Shown here in pieces: positions 7,023 to 12,684 of a DNA stretch of 12,684 bases. How positions within the stretch are numbered: position 1 is the stretch's first letter; each line of letters begins with the position of its first letter. The notes beneath the pieces are model-generated. The model searched no databases. It was given only the letters and a program-made list of their open reading frames with translations, and was not told the DNA's origin. The position numbers were made by a program, and so were the translations under genes. Where the stretch lies: NCBI GenBank assembly GCA_028697875.1, contig JAQVEQ010000058.1, positions 1,836 to 14,519 of the forward strand, read 5' to 3'. This stretch comes from Novosphingobium sp. GTDB taxonomy: Bacteria > Pseudomonadota > Alphaproteobacteria > Sphingomonadales > Sphingomonadaceae.

Positions 7023-10000
7023 GCGGCAAGGTCTTCCCCCTCCACGGCAACCAGCGGCACGCGGTCGATCCGGCGGAATCGGTCTGGCTTTCGGCATCCG
7101 CCGGAACCGGCAAGACGCAGGTGCTGTCGGCGCGGGTGCTGCGCCTGCTGTTGCAGCCCGGGGTGGAGCCTTCGCAGATTCTCTGCCTGACGTTCACCAA
7201 GGCGGGCGCGGCGGAAATGGCGGTGCGCGTCAACGAAGTGCTCGCCAACTGGGTGCGCATGAGCGAGACGGCGCTGGGGCACGACCTTGCCGCCATCGGC
7301 GCGGACAATGGCCCGGAAACCCGCGCGCGGGCGCGGACGCTGTTTGCCAGCGTGCTCGATTGTCCGGGCGGCGGGCTGCGGATCGATACGATCCATGCCT
7401 TTGCCCAGTGGCTCCTGGCGACATTCCCGACCGAAGCGGACCTCGCGCCGGGTTCGCGTGCGATGGAGGACCGCGAACGGGACCTGCTCGCCCATGAAGT
7501 ACTGGCCGAAATGCTGTTCGAAGCGCAGCAGCACGGCGACAGCGAGACCCTTGCCGCGATCGAGGACATGAGCCTCAAGAAAGGCCCTGACGCCGTGCAG
7601 GCATGGCTGATGCGCTGTGCCGCCGCCGGGGAATTGTGGTTCGGCGCCGGTGCATGGCAGCCGCCGCTGCGTCCGCGGGTGTGCCGCCTGCTGGGGCTCG
7701 AAAGCGACGCGAGCGCGGCGGATGCGGCGGCGCTCTGCGCGGACGGCACGTTCGATGTCGCATCCCTGCGCCAGTGCATGGCGGTGAACCAGGCGTGGAC
7801 CGCCAGGACCGGGCAGGAGAACGCGGCGGCGATCGCCGAGTGGCTGGCATCCGGTCCGGCCGGGCGGTTGGAAGGGATCGATGCCCTTTTCGCCGTATTC
7901 CACACGCAGAAGGGGGACCTGCGCGCCTCCAAGTCGCAGGACAAGATCGACCCGGCCTATCCCGGCTACGTCTCCCGCGTGGCGGACAGCATCCAGCGCG
8001 TGCGCGATTTGCTCGCCATGGTCGAACTGGCCGATTTCCTCGCCCCGGCGCTGACCTTGGGACGCAAGTTCGCCCTTGCCTGGGACGAGGCCAAGGCGCG
8101 CGAAGGTTTCGTCGATTTCGACGACCAGATCCGCCGTGCGGCGGCGCTGCTCCAGCGCAGCGATATGGCGGACTGGATCCGCTACAAGCTCGACCGGCGG
8201 TTCGACCATGTGCTGATCGACGAAGCGCAGGACACCAATGCCGAACAATGGGCGATCATCTTCGCACTGATCGACGACTATTTCGCCGGCGACAGCGCGC
8301 GCGACGGGATCATGCGCACGGTCTTTACCGTGGGCGACTACAAGCAGGCGATCTTCCGCTTCCAGGGCACCAGCCCGGAAAACTTCGAGGCCGCGCGCCA
8401 GCGGGTGCGGCGGGAAATGGCGGCTTCGGCGCGCAATGCCCCGGATTTGCACGATTATCACGAGGCGCGGACGCTCAAGGAGTACGGCCTTGGCCAGTCG
8501 TTCCGTACGGCTGCGCATGTGCTCGAATTCGTCGATGCCGCGATTGAGCGGATCGGGTGGGAACGCTTCGGCCTGAAGGACAAGGCGGAACCCCATGTCG
8601 GGCAGGACCGCCCCGGCCTTGTCGCGCTCTGGCCGCCGGTCGGCGGGGAGGACGATGGCGAGGAATCATCGGACGAGAGCGACGAAGGCGCGGAAAGCTG
8701 GCTTTCGCGGCCCGACCGGCAACTGGCCGACCGTATCGCGCGGCAGGTCCGGCAATGGATGGACCATGGCTTCCCGCTGATGAAGGGCGCGCACCGCAAT
8801 GCCGGGCCGGGCGACGTCATGGTGCTGGTGAGGAAGCGCAAGGAACTGGCGGGGCTGATCGTCGCGCGGCTCCATGCGGCGGGCGTGCCGGTGGCCGGGG
8901 TCGACCGCTTGCGGCTCGGCGCGCCGCTGGCGGTGAAAGACCTGATGGCGGCGATCCGTTTCGCCGCGCAGCCATTCGACGACCTGAACCTTGCGAACCT
9001 GCTCGTCTCTCCGCTTGTCGGGTGGAGCCAGCAGCAATTGCTCGACCATGCCTGGCGGCCCAGGAATGTGCGCCTGTGGGATCACTTGCGGGCCTCCGCC
9101 GATGCCGAAGCGCGCGCGGCGCTGGTACTCCTGCTCGACCTGCTCGCGCGGGCCGATTTCGAACCGCCGCAAGCGCTCCTGCACTGGTTGCTGATCGGCC
9201 CGTGGCAGGGGCGGCGCAAGCTGGTCGCACGGCTCGGGAGCGAGGCGAACGATCCGATCGACGAACTGCTCAACGCCGCCCATGCCTATGCCAGCGCGCT
9301 GACGCCCAGCCTGCAGGGCTTCATCCAGTGGTTCGACGCGGGCGAGGGCGAGTTGAAGCGCGAGGCCGATGCCGCCAAGGGCATGGTCCGGGTGATGACC
9401 GTCCACGGTTCCAAGGGGCTGCAGGCACCGATCGTGATCCTGGCCGACGCGGCGGGCAATCCCGACGCTAGCCCGGCGCGCGGACTGGCGCTGGACGAGG
9501 TGCCCATCGGTGGCGGAAAGCCGCTCACCGTGCCGCTGCCGGGCCTGACGAAGGAACAGAAGGTCGGCCCGATCGCCGCGGCCGAAATCGAAGTCCTGCG
9601 CGAGGAGCGGGAGGAGCACTGGCGCTTGCTTTACGTCGCCATGACCCGCGCGGAAGAGGCGCTGTTCATTGCCGGATCGCTCGGCCCGCGCGACCGGGGC
9701 GTCCCGGCGCAGGACAGTTGGTACGCGCAGCTTTCCCCCTTGTTCGAAAGCGAACCGGCCGCCGATCCGATCTGGGGGACAAGGCGCGAATGGGGCGCGC
9801 TGCCGCCGCCCGCGCCGGAGCAGGCGGCGCCCGTGGCGGCCGAACGTCCGGCATTGCCCGAATGGGCGGTCCGGCCCATCGGGCCCGAACCGCGTCCGCC
9901 GCGCCCCCTGGCCCCGTCCGCCGCGGGCGAGGACGAGTCCGCCGATCCGCCCCTGCCGCCGGGCACCCGGGCGGAGGCCGCGCGGCGCGGCGTGCTGGTG

Positions 10001-10486
10001 CACCGGTTGCTGGAAAGGCTGCCGGAACTGCCGGGCGATGCGCGCGAAGCGGCCGGGCGCACATGGCTGGCCGCAAACGCGGGCGACCTGGCGGAGGGCC
10101 TGCGGGAGGAAATGCTGGTCTCCGCGCTCGCCGTGCTGGCCATGCCCGAATGGGCGGGCGTGCTGGCGGCCGAAGCGCTGGCCGAAGTGCCGATCGCCGC
10201 GACGGTCGGCGGGCAGGTGATCGCCGGGACGATCGACCGCCTGCTGGTGACGCCGAACATGGTGACGATCGTCGATTTCAAGACTACGCGCCGCCCGCCG
10301 GAACGCACGGAGGATATTCCGCAAGGCACGCTCCGCCAGATGGCCGCTTATGCCGCCGCGCTGGAGGCGATCTATCCCGGCCGCACGGTGCGGGCGGCGG
10401 TGCTCTACACTCATGCGCCGGTGCTGCTGCCGCTCTCGCCGGACGTGCTGGCGGCCAACAAGCCGGAATTGCAGGCCGCGCAATAA
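7019..10486 (+). CDS. addA: Double-strand break repair helicase-nuclease AddA
   Basis: This 1155-residue UvrD/RecB-type (SF1A) 3'-5' helicase carries a C-terminal nuclease and forms AddAB with the upstream gene. Helicase motifs in order: Walker A ASAGTGKT ending at Lys32-Thr33; Ia LCLTFTKAGAAEM; II LIDEAQD with Asp401-Glu402; III VGDYKQAIFRFQG; IV GQSFRTA; V MTVHGSKGLQ; VI YVAMTRAEEAL. An acidic stretch at residues 544-559 and a Pro/Ala-rich linker (about 920-980) separate domains. The RecB-type nuclease has His995 (LVHRLLERL), Asp1073 (GTIDRL), Asp1086 and Lys1088 (IVDFKTT) and Gln1107 (LRQMAAY), so both subunits have an intact nuclease site. It ends with TAA 69 nt before trxA and is probably the last gene of the coupled operon. 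Confidence 0.97.
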   Translation: MSGKVFPLHGNQRHAVDPAESVWLSASAGTGKTQVLSARVLRLLLQPGVEPSQILCLTFTKAGAAEMAVRVNEVLANWVRMSETALGHDLAAIGADNGPETRARARTLFASVLDCPGGGLRIDTIHAFAQWLLATFPTEADLAPGSRAMEDRERDLLAHEVLAEMLFEAQQHGDSETLAAIEDMSLKKGPDAVQAWLMRCAAAGELWFGAGAWQPPLRPRVCRLLGLESDASAADAAALCADGTFDVASLRQCMAVNQAWTARTGQENAAAIAEWLASGPAGRLEGIDALFAVFHTQKGDLRASKSQDKIDPAYPGYVSRVADSIQRVRDLLAMVELADFLAPALTLGRKFALAWDEAKAREGFVDFDDQIRRAAALLQRSDMADWIRYKLDRRFDHVLIDEAQDTNAEQWAIIFALIDDYFAGDSARDGIMRTVFTVGDYKQAIFRFQGTSPENFEAARQRVRREMAASARNAPDLHDYHEARTLKEYGLGQSFRTAAHVLEFVDAAIERIGWERFGLKDKAEPHVGQDRPGLVALWPPVGGEDDGEESSDESDEGAESWLSRPDRQLADRIARQVRQWMDHGFPLMKGAHRNAGPGDVMVLVRKRKELAGLIVARLHAAGVPVAGVDRLRLGAPLAVKDLMAAIRFAAQPFDDLNLANLLVSPLVGWSQQQLLDHAWRPRNVRLWDHLRASADAEARAALVLLLDLLARADFEPPQALLHWLLIGPWQGRRKLVARLGSEANDPIDELLNAAHAYASALTPSLQGFIQWFDAGEGELKREADAAKGMVRVMTVHGSKGLQAPIVILADAAGNPDASPARGLALDEVPIGGGKPLTVPLPGLTKEQKVGPIAAAEIEVLREEREEHWRLLYVAMTRAEEALFIAGSLGPRDRGVPAQDSWYAQLSPLFESEPAADPIWGTRREWGALPPPAPEQAAPVAAERPALPEWAVRPIGPEPRPPRPLAPSAAGEDESADPPLPPGTRAEAARRGVLVHRLLERLPELPGDAREAAGRTWLAANAGDLAEGLREEMLVSALAVLAMPEWAGVLAAEALAEVPIAATVGGQVIAGTIDRLLVTPNMVTIVDFKTTRRPPERTEDIPQGTLRQMAAYAAALEAIYPGRTVRAAVLYTHAPVLLPLSPDVLAANKPELQAAQ

Positions 10487-10503
10487 TCCTTTCCACCTGC
10501 GTA

Positions 10504-10531
10504 TTGCCTTCGCCGGACGGCATCCTAGATT
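10504..10531 (+). promoter_or_regulatory. Candidate sigma70-type promoter of trxA
   Basis: In the 69-nt addA-trxA gap, TTGCCT (10504-10509) and TAGATT (10526-10531) are spaced by 16 nt and resemble -35 and -10 boxes. Transcription would start near 10538 and give a leader of about 18 nt. This is a by-eye match. Read-through from the addA operon remains possible, since I see no convincing terminator after addA. Confidence 0.45.
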
Positions 10532-10542
10532 GGCGCCCGAAC

Positions 10543-10550
10543 AAAGGAGT
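10543..10550 (+). promoter_or_regulatory. Strong ribosome binding site of trxA
   Basis: AAAGGAGT, a near-perfect Shine-Dalgarno, ends 5 nt before ATG 10556. It is the best ribosome site in the window, in keeping with a highly expressed small protein, and it fixes the trxA start. Confidence 0.85.
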
Positions 10551-10555
10551 CTCAC

Positions 10556-10876
10556 ATGCCCACGAAAGCCGTCACCGACGCGAGTTTTGCCGACGATGTC
10601 CTTAATTCCGACAAGCCCGTGCTGGTCGATTTCTGGGCGGACTGGTGCGGCCCGTGCAAGATGATCGGACCCGCTCTGGAAGAAATCTCCGACGAACTGG
10701 CCGACAAGGTGACCATCGCCAAGATGGACATCATGGAAAACACCAACATTCCCGGCCAGATCGGCGTGCAGTCGATCCCGCTGATGGTGCTGTTCAAGGA
10801 TGGCCAGCCGGTCGCCCAGAAGCTCGGCGCCGCGCCGAAGAGCCAGCTCAAGGGCTGGCTGGAATCGGTTCTCTAA
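10556..10876 (+). CDS. trxA: Thioredoxin 1
   Basis: This 106-residue single-domain thioredoxin is a cytoplasmic disulphide reductase recycled by TrxB and NADPH; it donates electrons to ribonucleotide reductase, peroxiredoxins and methionine sulphoxide reductases. The active site WCGPCK is at residues 30-35 with Cys31 and Cys34. Asp25 is the buried acid in VDFWA, and Pro75 in SIPLMVLF is the cis-proline facing the active site. There is no signal peptide. The length and motif match E. coli TrxA. It has its own ribosome site and a candidate promoter. The trxA gene lies after addBA in many alphaproteobacteria, so the position is conserved rather than accidental. The TAA stop overlaps the stop of the converging phosphatase gene. 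Confidence 0.97.
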   Translation: MPTKAVTDASFADDVLNSDKPVLVDFWADWCGPCKMIGPALEEISDELADKVTIAKMDIMENTNIPGQIGVQSIPLMVLFKDGQPVAQKLGAAPKSQLKGWLESVL

Positions 10877-11670
10877 AGCGCTTCCATCCGCGCGGCGAGT
10901 TCGTCCCACAGGGCCGGGCTCGCCGCGCCGATCAGCCCGGGGCGGGCATGGCCGTCCACGCGATAGGGCGAGCCGTCGTTCCGGGCCGCCTTGCCGCCCG
11001 CTTCGTTGAGGAACAGCACGCCCGCGGCATGATCCCACGGCAGTGTGCGCTCGAAAATCGACACGTCGTTCTGTCCCAGCGCGAGCCGGGGATATTGTTC
11101 CGCCGCACAGCGCGGGATGTCGACCAGCCGGTAATGCGGCGCGATGTGTTCCTTCACCTGCTCGCGCCGGGCCGGGGCCATGAACAATAGCGAGATTGCG
11201 GCGACCGGCGGCGTCTCCCCGGTGGTGCGGGCCGTCACCTGCTCTCCGTCCACGAAGGCGCCCTTGCCCTTTGCCGCATGGCAGAAACGCCCGCTCAGCG
11301 GGTCGTAGATCCACCCGGCGACTGTTTCCCCGCCGTCGGCCAGCGCGACGATGATCCCGAATGGCGGCGAGCCATGGGCGAAGTTGTGCGTGCCGTCGAG
11401 CGGATCGATGATCCAGCACGGGCCGCCGAGCCGTTCGAGCACCGATGCGTCCGCGTGGGCCGCTTCCTCGCCGACCACCGGAACGCCGGGGGCGAGCCGG
11501 GTGAGCGCTTCGGTCAGGAACTCCTCGGTCTCGTGATCGGCAACGGTGACGAGGTCGTCCTTGGCTTTCTCGATCACGTGGTGATCGGCCAGGTTGCGGT
11601 AACGCGGCAGGATGGCGCGTTCCGCCGCGAAGCGCAGCAGGTCGCGGATTTCGTCGTCGAGCGCGCTCAT
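10873..11670 (-). CDS. Inositol-monophosphatase-family phosphatase
   Basis: This 265-residue protein belongs to the Mg2+-dependent, Li+-sensitive IMPase superfamily. The metal-site motifs are complete: GEE at 67-69, DPLDGTHNF at 89-97 (Asp89, Asp92) and WDHAAG at 212-217 (Asp213). DPLDGTHNF fits the inositol-1-phosphatase/SuhB-like group rather than CysQ or the HisN histidinol-phosphatase branch, but motifs alone do not settle the substrate, so I give no symbol. The start is ATG at 11668-11670, preceded by GAGGG (11678-11682 on the plus strand) 7 nt upstream. It lies 10 nt after argJ and is very likely co-transcribed with it; nothing visible links its activity to arginine synthesis. The TAG stop shares 4 nt with the trxA end in a convergent arrangement. 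Confidence 0.9.
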   Translation of the reverse strand: MSALDDEIRDLLRFAAERAILPRYRNLADHHVIEKAKDDLVTVADHETEEFLTEALTRLAPGVPVVGEEAAHADASVLERLGGPCWIIDPLDGTHNFAHGSPPFGIIVALADGGETVAGWIYDPLSGRFCHAAKGKGAFVDGEQVTARTTGETPPVAAISLLFMAPARREQVKEHIAPHYRLVDIPRCAAEQYPRLALGQNDVSIFERTLPWDHAAGVLFLNEAGGKAARNDGSPYRVDGHARPGLIGAASPALWDELAARMEAL

Positions 11671-11680
11671 CGGCGTGCCC

Positions 11681-12684
11681 TCACGAACGGTAGTCGGCGT
11701 TGATCGAGATGTAGCCGTGGGTCAGGTCGCAAGTCCACACCGTGGCGCTGCCGTCGCCAAGGCCGAGGTCGACTTCGATGCTGATGTCCTGACCCTTGAG
11801 GTGTTCGGCCACCGGCGTTTCGTCGTAATCGGCAAGCGGCAGGCCTTCGCGCGCGGCCCAGACGCCGCCGAAACCGATCGACAGCTTGTCGCGGTCGGCC
11901 GGTTCGCCGGCCTTGCCCACGGCCATGACCACGCGGCCCCAGTTCGCGTCCTCGCCCGCGATGGCGGTCTTCACCAGCGGCGAGTTGGCAATCGCCAGCC
12001 CGACCCGCCGCGCGCTTTCGTCGGAAACCGCGCCGGAAACCCTGACCGCGATGAACTTCTGCGCCCCTTCGCCGTCGCGCACCACGAGATGGGCAAGCTG
12101 GCGGCAGACTTCCTCCAGCGCGGCGGCGAAAGCGTCGGAACCCGGACAGCCGGAGCAATTGATCCTGGGATTGCCGGCCTTGCCCGTTGCGAACGCCAGC
12201 ACCGTGTCGCTCGTCGACGTGTCACTGTCGACCGTGATGCAGTTGAAGGTCCCGGCCGTCGCGGCCGAGAGCAGTTCCTGGAGGTAGCCGGGGGCGATCG
12301 CGCAATCGGTGAAGATGTAACCCAGCATGGTCGCCATGTCGGGCGCGATCATGCCGCTGCCCTTGATGACCCCGGCCAGTGTCACCGTCTTTCCGCCGAC
12401 AATCGCCTGGGCCATGGCGCCCTTGGCGAAAGTGTCGGTCGTGCCGATGGTGTTGGCCACTTCTTCCCAGGTGCAGGGTTCGGCATGGAGCGCGGCTTCC
12501 ACCCCGGCGCGGGCCTTGTCCTTGGGCAGGGGCACGCCGATCACGCCGGTGGAGGAGACGAAGACCTCGTCCATGGTGCATTCGATGTGGTCGGCCACCT
12601 GTTCCATGATCTGTTCCACCGCCTCGCGTCCGCGATAGCCGGTGAAGGCGTTGGAATTGCCGGCATTGACCACCAGCGCCCGCG
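11681..12684 (-). CDS. argJ: Bifunctional ornithine acetyltransferase / N-acetylglutamate synthase ArgJ (N-terminal part missing)
   Basis: The gene runs off the right edge. The visible frame begins RALVVNAGNSNAFTG, a conserved internal ArgJ segment, so the GTG at 12671-12673 is not the start. About 334 residues are present; roughly the first 70 of a typical 400-residue protein are missing. ArgJ transfers acetyl groups from N-acetylornithine to glutamate (and in bifunctional forms also uses acetyl-CoA) in the cyclic arginine pathway. It cleaves itself at an Ala-Thr bond: DMATMLGYIFTD contains the nucleophilic Thr, codon at 12329-12331. KGSGMIAPDM just before it, EDANWGR, and the C-terminal GYISINADYRS all fit the family. 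Mono- versus bifunctional activity cannot be read from these motifs. Two cysteines in NCSGCPG (12146-12157) fall in a variable region. The phosphatase gene follows after 10 nt. Confidence 0.96.
   Translation of the reverse strand, partial: RALVVNAGNSNAFTGYRGREAVEQIMEQVADHIECTMDEVFVSSTGVIGVPLPKDKARAGVEAALHAEPCTWEEVANTIGTTDTFAKGAMAQAIVGGKTVTLAGVIKGSGMIAPDMATMLGYIFTDCAIAPGYLQELLSAATAGTFNCITVDSDTSTSDTVLAFATGKAGNPRINCSGCPGSDAFAAALEEVCRQLAHLVVRDGEGAQKFIAVRVSGAVSDESARRVGLAIANSPLVKTAIAGEDANWGRVVMAVGKAGEPADRDKLSIGFGGVWAAREGLPLADYDETPVAEHLKGQDISIEVDLGLGDGSATVWTCDLTHGYISINADYRS

Noticed and set aside
10487..10503. Rho-independent terminator after addA.
   Set aside because: Only short, weak stems and no T-run are visible between the addA stop and trxA.
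8666..11419. A 917-codon open frame on the minus strand, spanning addA, trxA and the phosphatase gene region.
   Set aside because: It is antisense to well-supported genes, is rich in Arg, Gln and His with no recognisable domain, and is expected from stop-poor frames in GC-rich DNA. The similar long frames at 6944-8596, 3945-5489 and 2169-3221 (minus) and 4649-6526 (plus) are dismissed for the same reason.
12671..12673. GTG as the start of argJ.
   Set aside because: It encodes a Val in the conserved internal segment RALVVNAGNSNA, and the frame continues beyond the window.

Overview
This is a GC-rich (about two thirds by eye), densely packed chromosomal window from an alphaproteobacterium. It most resembles the Sphingomonadales (Erythrobacter/Novosphingobium-like). 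The main reasons are the alphaproteobacterial form of AddA/AddB, the gene order (Tyr-type PAS kinase, tsaE, sugar kinase, nucleotidyltransferase, addB, addA, trxA), the frequent GTG starts and the overlapping junctions. The genus is an inference from recalled family knowledge, not from a search. I see no mobile elements, CRISPR arrays, rRNA or tRNA genes, and no foreign-looking base composition.

Left region, plus strand, 2-10486: six genes run without a gap, and every junction overlaps (4, 4, 4, 8 and 4 nt), so this looks like one translationally coupled operon. It begins with the 3' part of a multi-PAS sensor kinase whose phosphoacceptor histidine is replaced by tyrosine, the hallmark of the cell-cycle regulator DivL. 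Next come tsaE (tRNA t6A synthesis), amgK and murU (salvage of N-acetylmuramate from peptidoglycan turnover to UDP-MurNAc), and the two subunits of the AddAB helicase-nuclease for double-strand break repair. Cell-cycle signalling, translation fidelity, wall recycling and genome repair therefore probably share one transcript.

Middle, 10487-10876: a 69-nt gap holds a plausible promoter and a strong Shine-Dalgarno sequence for trxA (thioredoxin 1).

Right region, minus strand, 10873-12684: argJ (arginine biosynthesis, its N-terminal part beyond the window edge) is followed after 10 nt by an inositol-monophosphatase-family gene. The stop codon of that gene overlaps the trxA stop in a tail-to-tail arrangement.

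All of this is core genome, with almost no unexplained sequence. The observation most worth following is the tyrosine-bearing kinase and its co-expression with wall-recycling and repair genes. I do not see a convincing new multi-gene system.
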